Assembly (NCBI RefSeq): GCF_012790675.1
Contig: NZ_CP046391.1
Span: 814,891-878,890, forward strand
Reading direction: 5' to 3'
From: Anaplasma platys
Lineage (GTDB): Bacteria; Pseudomonadota; Alphaproteobacteria; Rickettsiales; Anaplasmataceae
Length of the DNA stretch: 64,000 bases
Shown in pieces: positions 50,457 to 59,842 of this stretch (positions are counted from its first letter, which is position 1; every line of letters starts with the position of its first letter). The notes beneath the pieces were generated by a model, which did not search any database, was not told the DNA's origin, and worked only from the letters and a program-made list of their open reading frames with translations. A program made the translations under genes and the position numbers.

Positions 50457-52280
50457 ATGCCAGTACACACATCTGATACCCCTTCTGACGAAGGCTTTGA
50501 AATACTAAAAACGCAAGACTTTAACACAGCAGAATATTGGAGGTCCCGGAGAACTGAATCCGTAAAGCAATTTAACGACAGCATGCGCGATGTAGACGCG
50601 GTGCATGAAATTCACGGCACTCTTATCAAAGATGTTAGCTCAGGAAAAAACACTTTCAGTGATTTATTCCGGGCAAACATTCACCTTAACGGCTTACCAT
50701 GCCGGACTGTTGGGAGAGGCCTTTATGAAGCATCAACCGTAGAAGAACGGGAAACAATTTTCCCTCGGCAGCAGATAAGCCGACTTTTGGGGATCACTGA
50801 ACAACAGTATCGTACGATAGACACTGCAGAAAAAAGGAGGGATGTTTTCTTTGTTTTGCACTCATTATTTGAAAAAGCAGTGAATGATGCCACCTCTACG
50901 GAGCAACTTCATGTGCCTCATATGCTGCTGCTCGAGGAATTAACCACAACTCTACACCAAGGTGGTGTGACAGGGTTTCCGCTGCTGAAAGTGCTGCAAG
51001 CTGCACACAAAGAAGAGGAGTTTATCAGCGATAAGCCACGCATGGATCGCTCTACACCGGATAGTAAAGAAATTACGTTGATGTGCACAGAGCCGAATAA
51101 AGTGAGCGTGCACGCGAAATGCTGGACTCCAAAATGGCTTGGTGGAGGCGTAACAACCATTCTACAGTATGACATATCATTCCTTCCAAGAGAAGGCAAC
51201 CTGCCCGAACGCATTTTATATGACGGGTTAAAAGTACTAGTTGCGTTTCCTGGAACCGCTGAAGGACACACTACACCACACTCTGAAGCACATCTACTCG
51301 AAAGCATGAATTCAGGAGTTCCTGGCGGAATACTAAATATTGCCGAAGAATCCAATTTCAAATATCCAGACACTGGCTTCTCGGTAGTAGCAAACTTCAG
51401 CTGCAAGGCCTTTACTGTACCATCTATGCTTTTGCCAACCTTTCACGAGATTCCGATAGTACCGTCAATCAATCCTCAATCGGCATTGAGTTCGGCCGAA
51501 GGAGATGCTGAAGCTCAGGCAACAGAGAGACAAACTCCTGCCTCAACAAATACTGAATCAGCAGCAGGGAATGCTTCTGCACCGGAACAACTCATATCCG
51601 AAACAATGCAGAACGTAGCCCACTCTGCAGAGTCTGTGGTGACAGATTTCATTACTGACTCTGGCCACGTTGCAGCAAGTAACTCGTCAGCAGAAAGCCA
51701 AAATATTGCCGAACAAGAGAGGCCTATATCCGCACCTGCCACTCAAATCACTGGAACGGGTTGTGTGGAAACAGTTCACTCTGACGAACAAACACCTGAC
51801 TTAGAAATTCTCTCACAGGAGAGGCAAAGTATCGCTGCTGCGGAACGGACTGCAAGTCTTGAATCCAGTGACCCTGTCACTGAATCCTTGGGACAAGAAA
51901 CCGCTACCAGTGGTGAAGAACAAACTAACAACCGTACATTTTGGGATAAAGTGCGTGAATTCTTTTCCGGCATTGGCCACAGCATCCAAAGGTTTTTCTC
52001 TTCAGTCAAAAACCTGTTCTGTAGCTGCGCTACCGACGAGCAAATACATGAAGAGGACTATTACAGGCTATATGAAAGTTCTGCCGGCAAAATGCCAGAA
52101 ACTCCTTTTAATCCACTTGATGCAATGCTAGAGACCCCCACTAAACCACAGCAGCAACTCAGGTCAGAACACTTGGCTACAGAAGCTGCAAATAGGACTG
52201 GTGATGTACCTAGCACTACTGCAGCATATGCAGATGTCAGCCCTGTAGGAAATGGCTCATCCACACTGCACCGTGGCTAA
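50457..52280 (+). CDS. HGE-14 family protein, candidate type IV effector (607 aa)
   Basis: The frame is open back to a TTG at 50331. I chose the ATG at 50457 (MPVHTSDTPSDEGF), which has GAAGAGAA upstream and gives a family-like N-terminus. Core: SGKNTFSDLFRANIHLNG, FPRQQISRLLGITEQQYRTI, RRDVFFVLHSLFEKAV, PHMLLLEELTTTLHQGGVTG; the beta part is more divergent and lacks the ISYQN word. An unusually long Glu/Ser/Thr-rich linker follows, then FWDKVREFFSGIGHSIQRFF with CSC, and a final AYADVSPVGNGSSTLHRG. Last gene of the HGE-14 run; strong hairpin downstream. No known enzymatic motif. Confidence 0.78.
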   Translation: MPVHTSDTPSDEGFEILKTQDFNTAEYWRSRRTESVKQFNDSMRDVDAVHEIHGTLIKDVSSGKNTFSDLFRANIHLNGLPCRTVGRGLYEASTVEERETIFPRQQISRLLGITEQQYRTIDTAEKRRDVFFVLHSLFEKAVNDATSTEQLHVPHMLLLEELTTTLHQGGVTGFPLLKVLQAAHKEEEFISDKPRMDRSTPDSKEITLMCTEPNKVSVHAKCWTPKWLGGGVTTILQYDISFLPREGNLPERILYDGLKVLVAFPGTAEGHTTPHSEAHLLESMNSGVPGGILNIAEESNFKYPDTGFSVVANFSCKAFTVPSMLLPTFHEIPIVPSINPQSALSSAEGDAEAQATERQTPASTNTESAAGNASAPEQLISETMQNVAHSAESVVTDFITDSGHVAASNSSAESQNIAEQERPISAPATQITGTGCVETVHSDEQTPDLEILSQERQSIAAAERTASLESSDPVTESLGQETATSGEEQTNNRTFWDKVREFFSGIGHSIQRFFSSVKNLFCSCATDEQIHEEDYYRLYESSAGKMPETPFNPLDAMLETPTKPQQQLRSEHLATEAANRTGDVPSTTAAYADVSPVGNGSSTLHRG

Positions 52281-52297
52281 GCGGCACTAATCTGCAA

Positions 52298-52339
52298 GAC
52301 CCATGCCTGATATCATTTCCCAGTCCCAGGCGTGGGTCT
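52298..52339 (+). terminator. Strong 13-bp hairpin ending the HGE-14 run
   Basis: AGACCCATGCCTG pairs with CAGGCGTGGGTCT (one G-T), loop 16 bases, 18 bp after the stop at 52280. No T-run follows, but position and strength suggest a transcript end. Confidence 0.55.
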
Positions 52340-52355
52340 CCTAACTCACACAAAT

Positions 52356-52365
52356 CCCCCCCCCC
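52356..52365. repeat. Poly-C tract (10)
   Basis: Ten consecutive C in an intergenic region, just downstream of the strong hairpin. Such tracts can slip in replication; no gene runs through this one. Confidence 0.85.
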
Positions 52366-52772
52366 TCTTCATTAAACAGCTCTAGCTCATATCAAACTGA
52401 AACCTAGATCACTGCATCTATATGAGATCAGAATTAGCAACTGACTGGGACTCACGCACACACCGTTGGAACTCAAAAAACAGCCAAACCGTCTCAACAC
52501 AGCCACGATTTTGCTCCAAAACCTTGCCAACTCTATGACATGACGCCAACATAGTCTTGTTTTTTCGCCATACAAACACCCATGCTATTACTAATGTCAC
52601 CTCAAAAGCATCACCAACACTACACTAAAGCACTTCTCACGTTTGTTTTAAGCATGACCGACTAATTTCTGAAATATAACAATAAATAGTTCATATCTAC
52701 ACCTATAACCAAATTTTTTTCCAGTATTATCCCACAATTCTAGCGATACTTTATGTTTCTTCTTGCAATTAT

Positions 52773-52801
52773 TTGACTATATGGTGTAGAATTGAGAACA
52801 C
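52773..52801 (+). promoter_or_regulatory. Cassette-like promoter of the 817-aa gene
   Basis: TTGACT, 17 bases including TAGAATTGA, then GAACAC. It matches the HGE-14 cassette (TTGACT-AGAATGA-AACACT) but lies only 113 bp from the start at 52886, and its A/T-rich lead is weaker. It suggests shared control of the 817-aa gene with the HGE-14 genes. Confidence 0.6.
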
Positions 52802-52885
52802 GCGGTGGTAGCAGGTGGATATTGAGGTCCATTCCTGCCAGTTCCTGACCACACAGCATTCCATCACAACAATCTTGGTTTCTCA

Positions 52886-55339
52886 ATGTCGCAAAAGTAT
52901 AGATTCTGGGCCAGTCCCGCGAAGGATGGGGGTGCACTGACTAATACGACTACCCGTCTTTCCTCGTTGATTACGAATGCGCTTGAAGGCGTAGCTGAGG
53001 GTATTTACGGCTCTTCAAGGTCTTCGTACAATTCGCTACGGCATACTGTAAAGCTCACGATGCGCGGAGGCGTCGCTGCTGCGTGCTTGGGTCAATCAGT
53101 GCATGACGCTATCACCAGAGATGTTGTACCCGCAGCGCAGAACTTGTACCTCAGGGGACATTCCGTTACTTGTTCTTTGTATACCGTCTTCGCTCTGACT
53201 GCCGCTTTGCTTGCAGCGGTCGTAGTAACTACTACGTACATGACCGCGGTGATCACGTATGGCATGGGCGTTGTTATATTGGAGTGTGCACTTTCGATGT
53301 TAGCCCAAGTGAGCACCGCAACCTTGGGGGCGATGCACAATATACAACGGCTTTCGTCCGCTGTGTATAAAGAGGAAATATCGGGAATACGTTCACACAC
53401 AGCGAGTTCGCTGCCTTTAGAACAAAGAGTAAGCGATAGAACTGTGGAAGGGACAGCACCTACCACCAAGGATAACATGTTCGGTAAGCAGGCGGCGAGA
53501 TTTCCACCGAGAGCTAGCGTTCCTGCAGCTGTTTTTGCAGCAGTGATACGTATGATAATACCGATTGTCGTTGCTGCTTTAGCGATTCCGCTTGTACCGC
53601 TAGTGGCGACGGTATACGCGTTCATTGCCGGATATGATTTATACATAGAAAGGAGAGAGCTGGCCCGTGCCCGCGGCGGCAGTAAGCGAGCTCGTCTTGA
53701 CGCCGACGCTGCCGCGCTTGGGCCCAATAACGATGGCCACTACGAGCACATAGACGTCGGTGATGACACACACCAAAATTTCGAGGAACAGCTTATGTAT
53801 CTACGCACATCGCCAAATTACAACAAAGAAAGTAATACAAGTAGCACTAACTCGTCAACGTCTTCTGAGCAAGTCAAAGCAGAGAATAAGGGTCTGAAAT
53901 CATATTTTTCTGTAACACCAAGTTTGAGAAAACTTATGGAGTTCAGAACAAGCGCGAAAAGTGCTTCTACAAGTAGCTTAAGCGAAAGTTCAGACTCAGG
54001 TCACGTTAAGAACGCAGCGAAAATTATTAACAGTGGAGGATTAACTAACAACACTTTTGCAAAGGCGCGCCAAAGAGGTAAACGCGTACCACCGCCTCGC
54101 CCTCCGCTACCTAAGACGCCTTCAAGCAGCAGTCCATCCGGCGATAGTATAGAATTACAAATGATGAATACTGATGCGAGCATGTCTTCTGGAACAAGCT
54201 CAACAAAAGCTACTCCACGTGCTATAAGTGCAAAAAAGATAGTAGAACTGGGTGCGCAGGCGCAGCGGGGCATTGTAGAAAACCAAGGAAGCGTAACTGC
54301 TTCTGTCTCTAGTCTGGAAAGTACGAAACCTCAAAGACCGGCTCCTAAGGTACCTGCTGGGAACACAACTCCATCTCCAGCACAGGATATAGCTGCCACT
54401 CAAGTACGTCCCAGCAGGCCCCCTATACCTAAAGGATCTTCTGTTATCGAAGCTGCTAAGGCGGCTGGGCGTATGTCATCTTCTGCATCTAAGGGGCACG
54501 ACAGCTCTTCAGTCGCTTCCTTGTTTTCGGATGCTAGGAAATCCATACTGAGTATCAGTTCACGAATGTGGAACTTTGAAAGCACACAAGCGGCAAAAAG
54601 CGTTGATACTTCCGGGAAAGATCCTGTTTCTGTCTCCGCAAAAACCGCTGCTATGGGGAGGAACGCGTCAGTTACACAGGTTACTGAGGGAGTTCCTGTC
54701 GCCTCTGCAGTAGCTGCTGCAGGTAGGAAGGCTACAGGATCCTCTAAGCCACCAAGGCCCGCAGCTCGCGTGAGGGCTGCTGAGGTAAGTGGGGAACGTG
54801 CCGTATATGAAAATACAGGTGTAGTTCAAAGAGCCAATGCGGAGGATTCGTCACGTGATGTCAAACCTGCGGCAGCTAACAGCTCCTTTCTACTGAGATC
54901 TAGTGCTGTAACTCAAGGCAGTGGCGTGGTAGAATTGAAGCCTATAAAGGCTTATGCGGCTCATGTTTCACAAGTTACAGCAGGGCCTATAGTAGCGAGT
55001 GCTAAGCAGTTATTTGAGAAGGGGGCAACGCCTCCTGCTGTGGATACCGCAGCGAAAATAAAACCTGCTGCACCCATCCATCATGCTCAAGCTGCTGCAG
55101 CACATGCGGATTCTGCTGACCAGAAGCATGGTAAATCTGTGGCAGAGACCAGAAGGCAGTTCATACAGCAAGATGCTGAGCAGGAAGCACAAACTCCGAT
55201 GAAGCCTAACAGGCAGGCTCCCCAACCTCCAGCTCATGCCCCTTCTAGTACGCAAGCATCACAACCGCGAAGTGTGGTTGCTACGCCTACTGTGGCGGAA
55301 ATTGGCGCCACTGAAGCACAAAAAGGGCGCAGTATCTAA
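52886..55339 (+). CDS. Two-hairpin membrane protein with SH3-ligand-like proline motifs (817 aa)
   Basis: No known family recognised. It has two long hydrophobic stretches, each enough for a membrane hairpin: about residues 92-137 (ALTAALLAAVVVTTTYMTAV) and 213-250 (IPIVVAALAIPLVPLVATVY). After that about 560 residues are polar, rich in Ser, Ala, Lys and Pro. They include proline motifs RVPPPRPPLPKTP (near 399), KPQRPAPKVP, RPSRPPIPKG, SKPPRPAAR and KPNRQAPQPP, fitting eukaryotic SH3 ligand patterns. Tyrosine words HYEHID and VYENTG occur. The plan (bilobed hydrophobic parts, cytosol-exposed tail) is like proteins inserted in the pathogen vacuole membrane. Function is inferred only. The start lacks a clear ribosome site. 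Confidence 0.65.
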   Translation: MSQKYRFWASPAKDGGALTNTTTRLSSLITNALEGVAEGIYGSSRSSYNSLRHTVKLTMRGGVAAACLGQSVHDAITRDVVPAAQNLYLRGHSVTCSLYTVFALTAALLAAVVVTTTYMTAVITYGMGVVILECALSMLAQVSTATLGAMHNIQRLSSAVYKEEISGIRSHTASSLPLEQRVSDRTVEGTAPTTKDNMFGKQAARFPPRASVPAAVFAAVIRMIIPIVVAALAIPLVPLVATVYAFIAGYDLYIERRELARARGGSKRARLDADAAALGPNNDGHYEHIDVGDDTHQNFEEQLMYLRTSPNYNKESNTSSTNSSTSSEQVKAENKGLKSYFSVTPSLRKLMEFRTSAKSASTSSLSESSDSGHVKNAAKIINSGGLTNNTFAKARQRGKRVPPPRPPLPKTPSSSSPSGDSIELQMMNTDASMSSGTSSTKATPRAISAKKIVELGAQAQRGIVENQGSVTASVSSLESTKPQRPAPKVPAGNTTPSPAQDIAATQVRPSRPPIPKGSSVIEAAKAAGRMSSSASKGHDSSSVASLFSDARKSILSISSRMWNFESTQAAKSVDTSGKDPVSVSAKTAAMGRNASVTQVTEGVPVASAVAAAGRKATGSSKPPRPAARVRAAEVSGERAVYENTGVVQRANAEDSSRDVKPAAANSSFLLRSSAVTQGSGVVELKPIKAYAAHVSQVTAGPIVASAKQLFEKGATPPAVDTAAKIKPAAPIHHAQAAAAHADSADQKHGKSVAETRRQFIQQDAEQEAQTPMKPNRQAPQPPAHAPSSTQASQPRSVVATPTVAEIGATEAQKGRSI

Positions 55340-57525
55340 GACTGCGCATTTCCAAGAAGTATTTCCCGTTTTGCGTTAGAGATAACCGAAGCGGGAAGCC
55401 TCCCTGCGGGGAATACAATACAAGCCGCCATGAGCTTGTAGCGCGGCGACAGTGCATGGAACTACATAGAGTATTGACCAGAGAAAAACTCACTATCCTC
55501 ACCAACGCCGCCAGAGCTATTTCCGATTGCTTGCGATATAACAAGCCGCTAACGTAGTTTCGACAATCTCGTGCACCATGCCTATGAGGAGTTTAAAGAC
55601 TCCTTCCCTGTCCCAGCGACAAAAAGGTCATTACTATCTGTAGCAGCTATGACATAACAAAATGTTGTGTGTTACTCCAGCATATAGAAATTTATTGACG
55701 CATGTGGAACTTCCCATGTACTTCTCCTCAGAAAAGCAAAGAATACACACCGTTTCTCCGTATGCGTAAAGACCGCAGCATTTTTCTTCAGTACATATTC
55801 TTACCGCACCATGAGTAAGAGCCAGAACTGTTAACAGCATCCGTAAGCTACAAGTTTACTCCGTAGACAACGTAAAGTGGTAAGGGTAACTCAACCTAAT
55901 CAGCTCGTTGAAAAGTGTTATTTCTCCAACCATGTCATCTACCAAGCTCTGTAAATCTGCAACACGATCTTGCTTTGTATCCCATTATTCGTAATTAATC
56001 CGCATGCCAGCCCAACACTTGGTCCATCTCAATATCGGGCAATCACAATAAGTTAGCAATGCATACGGAAAATACAGCACAAACACATGATCCGTCTGCA
56101 GCTAAGTAGAATTTCTACTCGACCTCTACTACGTGAATCTCCATCATAGGCAGATTCCACCAGCTACAGCGCAACTGCACTCTGCCCTCGTAGATACTGC
56201 ATAAGCTAAATAGTTCGCCCTAAAAATGAACTGGCAAAACAGATTTCGGCATAATTGCATGCAAAATTCACGGTACTAACAAACAAAATTCGTCCATACA
56301 GTGGGGCCTTATTGCACACAGAACAATCTACCTCAGATGCCAAACTACCATCACCCAAAGCTTTTTTGACCAATTCACAACTGCCACACAAACCTGCGAG
56401 CCACTGCTGTCATGTAGCAGCCCGCTCGCCACTATACCTTACTAAATGCTGTACAGCCGCTCTGGCTTTATGCATAAAATGCGGCAATAGAAGGAAACTA
56501 TGCAACATGCAATGTTGAGCCACTTATGCTTTTCGCCAGGCAATCACTGAGATTGCTGCTTCAACCAGTCAGTGTTTCTTTCATGTTCGGACAAGGGGAA
56601 AGCTGCGTCTTGGGTGCAGCTGCACGGCACACATCGTAACATCCCATAAAACCATTCGTGCGCAACAAGCAGGGTTTTTTCATAGCACCATCTTCCCCCC
56701 CCCATTCCCCTAACCACCGGGTGCCTAGCTATTTTACGTCCCCAAAATCACCTCCTACACACATCCACTCTGGAGAACATAGCTTCATGGATTTTTCCAC
56801 CACGTGTGACATGAATCACGCCTCGTAAGCGCGCTCATAAGGCATAAAATCAAAGCTAGTGCTTCAAATAAAGAAAACCGTTCACGGCACAGGAGTAAAC
56901 GGTGCACCACGATAAGTCCTTTAAATATACGGAGAGGAAAACTCTAGCCATGAAAACATAGCACCCAAAACACGCAGTTTTAGCAACTGCCATGCACGGG
57001 ATAAAAACAGAGACAACTCATTACTATCATCCAACTGGTGATTAGGAAAACCCACCAGCGTTTTACTTTGACCGATTGTTGATGCAATGCAAATTATAAA
57101 ACCACAAATGTTGAGCAAGCCCTAGTGCGCCTAACGAACACGCCAGCGATTTCCCTTCACAGTATTAACATCACAGTAAATTCCCTATCAATCAATTAGG
57201 TTTTGTCCATATCCCAGAACGTTAGAAAATGCATGTGCATCACAAATGTGTTGAAATATGCGCTTGTTTGTGTACGATCGACCCGTATGGTATCCGGGCT
57301 TTAGAAGGGTTGTTTTTTATTCACCTCTAGTTACGATTCCCGGGGCTTACGCAAAAAGTTCCCAGATTTCGGTAGACCGCGGCTCTGTGTTGCGGGTGAC
57401 TCGGTTTGCTTGGTGGCATTGGTCGTAGCTGGGTTTGTCTCGTTTCGCATTAATAACAGAGGTACCTCGAGAAGCCTAGATAACGTACGCAGATCGGTGT
57501 TTTTGTACTATGGCGGGGGCAGAGC
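55340..57525. other. 2.2-kb gap
   Basis: No convincing gene; short frames such as 56255-56518 (+, 87 codons) have no domain or ribosome site. A C9 tract is at 56695-56703. The last 300 bases are comparatively G/T-rich and probably hold the promoter of the 284-aa gene. Confidence 0.4.
56695..56703. repeat. Poly-C tract (9)
   Basis: Nine consecutive C followed by ATTCCCC; intergenic, in the gap between two two-hairpin genes. Confidence 0.8.
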
Positions 57526-58380
57526 ATGAATCCTATCATTATGTACGCTGCCATAGGGTTGTTAGTTGGCGTTGTGCTAGAAGTACTTATAAGCCTAGGA
57601 ATGCTTTTAGTTGCTACTTTCGTCTGTATAAGAACAAAAATACAAAACTTACTGCAAAGTATGTGCAACAAGAAAAGTGAGAGGCAAATCATGAACAATC
57701 CAGACTATTCAGAAGGCACTACCCGTTGCCAGCAAAGCGCTAACAGAGAGAGTCAATCAAAAAATACCTACAGCAATAAAGTGCTCCTAGGGGTTCTAGT
57801 AGCATGTATGCTGGCAGCTATCATAGCACAGGTTGTCACTGGAGACTTTGCGTTTGCGGCAACAGTAGCCATATTATCTATGGCTCCTATACTAGTTTTC
57901 ACATGTCTGTCATACCTTATAAATGTTACCAGCAAATCTGAAGCCACTCTGGGGTCACCACGTAACAGCCGTACAGCTTCGGCTTACACAGAACGGCAAG
58001 CAGGCCCTACTATATGTTACCCAGTGCAACTCACTGACAGACAGCATCGTCAAAACGCATGTGCGTCGCAGTGTTACGCCCCTTCATCTCCCTCAGCACC
58101 TCCTCAAGATTACACACAAAATGCCACGTATATCCCGGCAACATATCACAGGCATACTACTGATCCATATTATTCACAACACATATCCTCACCTGCCTAC
58201 TTGCAAAGTCACCTAACGCCTAGCTGTGGTAATATTCACGTATCCGGCAGTGGAGAATCTAATATCCAGCATCGCAACAGTTTGTGTTCAACATTACCTG
58301 CCAGCACTATGGCCGGAACACATGTAGAAGAAGCTACCGTACATTATCACTCATCTGGCTCTTGTGAGCACTTTAGGTAA
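57526..58380 (+). CDS. Two-hairpin membrane protein with Tyr/His/Pro-rich tail (284 aa)
   Basis: Unrecognised. The first hydrophobic stretch starts at the N-terminus (about residues 2-35, AAIGLLVGVVLEVLISLGML), then a polar Asn/Ser/Lys loop, then a second stretch (about 85-132, VLLGVLVACMLAAIIAQVV and ATVAILSMAPILVFTCL). The tail is rich in Tyr, His, Ser and Pro (PSSPSAPPQDYTQNATYIP, DPYYSQHISSP). The ATG at 57526 follows GGGGGCAGAGC. It shares the plan of the 817-, 305- and 352-aa proteins in the neighbourhood. Function unknown. Confidence 0.65.
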   Translation: MNPIIMYAAIGLLVGVVLEVLISLGMLLVATFVCIRTKIQNLLQSMCNKKSERQIMNNPDYSEGTTRCQQSANRESQSKNTYSNKVLLGVLVACMLAAIIAQVVTGDFAFAATVAILSMAPILVFTCLSYLINVTSKSEATLGSPRNSRTASAYTERQAGPTICYPVQLTDRQHRQNACASQCYAPSSPSAPPQDYTQNATYIPATYHRHTTDPYYSQHISSPAYLQSHLTPSCGNIHVSGSGESNIQHRNSLCSTLPASTMAGTHVEEATVHYHSSGSCEHFR

Positions 58381-58657
58381 ATATTAAGGTGTTAGCACAG
58401 AAGAACACACAGGTTTCCACCGGAAGCAGTCATCGTTGACACCCGCAAAACGCAATGAAACTCCTCGTTGCTCGCTACTGGTATTTACACATGTTGCAAA
58501 TAAGTTGCATAATTAATATATATTGCAGAAGGGAGAAAATAGTGACAAAATAGACACATCATTTACTGATGCCCATTGCGTTCAATACGAACCTAACTGT
58601 CGAAATTTTCGCGCCCACTACGCGAATAGTGCTTAGTTAATTTACCGGTTATTAAAT

Positions 58658-59575
58658 ATGGATCAAAGCTTGGGCGCAATGCGCTATATCGAACTACACA
58701 ATACCCAAGTGGTGAATATTTGGAAGACAATGACTGCAAAGATTGTCAAAGGCCTTATATCCGGAAGTAAAGGCACAGCATCGAGTGTTGTTGTCCATCA
58801 AGCGGAACTGTCAGCTTTCCTGGCCACAAAAGGAGCTAACATCGATGTTGCTTGCTACAACTTCGATGAAAAACTGCAGAACCTGACACGATATAATTTG
58901 CTAAACAAAATAATAAGGCTACCTGCTTGGGTGTTGGCTTTTGCTCTAATCTGCCCCATGTCGCTTGCCGCCCTTATGTCAGTTATAACTCTAACTACAT
59001 ACTTCATGTTCCTGGAAACTGTTGGAATATACGTTATTGCGCTTGGTAAAGCATTGAAGGAGGTGGGAAATGTTGTTAAGTCTGTGACAACAGCGATCCA
59101 CACAGCATCTAGAGACGGAATTGAAAAATTCCTATCAGAGAGACACCGAAGGAGTGGAAATACTGATCAATACGAAGAGGAATTAGAGAATAGTACTAAT
59201 CAAAAAAACGAGTTTGTTGCGATGGCTCTGGCCTATACCGTTGCAGGTGCGACAGCAACATTAATGGTATGTGTTATATTCCCTATAGCACTGTTGTCTG
59301 CGTTAGCTAGTTTTATCCCCGTTGCATATATGTGCAACAAAAGTGCAAAATTTCGTGACAAAGTGGTAGATGCTCTGGTACTTGACATATCTTATAATAA
59401 CGTCAAATCAGTTGAGGATTTGGTGCACATGCCACAAGTTAGTAGGTCCTGCAGGGATTATGTCAAATGTCAACTTTCTAGCGATCTAGAGAAAATGTCC
59501 GCAGAGTACCTGGGAGAACTGCACAGAAACGTTCGACAACATCGTTTGGCCGCTTATAGTAGCAGAAACGCGTAA
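58658..59575 (+). CDS. Two-hairpin membrane protein (305 aa)
   Basis: Unrecognised. Polar N-terminal 85 residues, hydrophobic stretch one at about 87-130 (LPAWVLAFALICPMSLAALM, then FLETVGIYVIALG), an amphipathic/charged segment with a Glu-rich patch (QYEEELENS), stretch two at about 185-225 (TATLMVCVIFPIALLSALAS), and a short basic C-terminus. The spacing between stretches (about 55-60 residues) is close to that in the 352-aa neighbour (about 65), which suggests common ancestry or at least similar topology. The gap to the previous gene is 277 bp, so separate transcription is possible. Confidence 0.65.
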   Translation: MDQSLGAMRYIELHNTQVVNIWKTMTAKIVKGLISGSKGTASSVVVHQAELSAFLATKGANIDVACYNFDEKLQNLTRYNLLNKIIRLPAWVLAFALICPMSLAALMSVITLTTYFMFLETVGIYVIALGKALKEVGNVVKSVTTAIHTASRDGIEKFLSERHRRSGNTDQYEEELENSTNQKNEFVAMALAYTVAGATATLMVCVIFPIALLSALASFIPVAYMCNKSAKFRDKVVDALVLDISYNNVKSVEDLVHMPQVSRSCRDYVKCQLSSDLEKMSAEYLGELHRNVRQHRLAAYSSRNA

Positions 59576-59603
59576 ATTGTTTGTAACAGTCAGCGAAACA
59601 GCA

Positions 59604-59646
59604 GTTAGCCCCCAGTGCCAAAAACCAAACGTGCATAGGGGCTAAC
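59604..59646 (+). terminator. Hairpin after the 305-aa gene
   Basis: GTTAGCCCC and GGGGCTAAC form a perfect 9-bp stem with a 25-base loop, 29 bp after the stop. No T-run. Confidence 0.45.
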
Positions 59647-59842
59647 GCCGCGGTCATGCGTCTGCGCGTACGTAAAGCACCAAAACCCAATTCTCTTTTC
59701 TATGAAATCCCAACATCTATTCCAGCGCTACTATGACACTTCACGCACACCACATAAGGGTGTAAAATCTCCCCTGTTTTTCCATACGGATCCAGCCTGG
59801 CTCGGTAGGATATAGGCTGGTCTTCTGGAGTAGCGAGGCAGT

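Larger units (their letters stand above)
52281..52885. other. Gap between the HGE-14 run and the 817-aa gene
   Basis: About 0.6 kb with a strong hairpin (52298-52339), a C10 tract (52356-52365) and a cassette-like promoter (52773-52801). No gene. Confidence 0.5.

Noticed and set aside
50918..51406. 162-codon antisense frame within the 607-aa HGE-14 gene
   Set aside because: Antisense shadow; similar shadows occur under the paralogues at the same core region.
53092..53727. 211-codon antisense frame in the 817-aa gene
   Set aside because: Mirrors the Ala/Val-rich hydrophobic hairpins on the other strand; composition is explained by the plus-strand gene.
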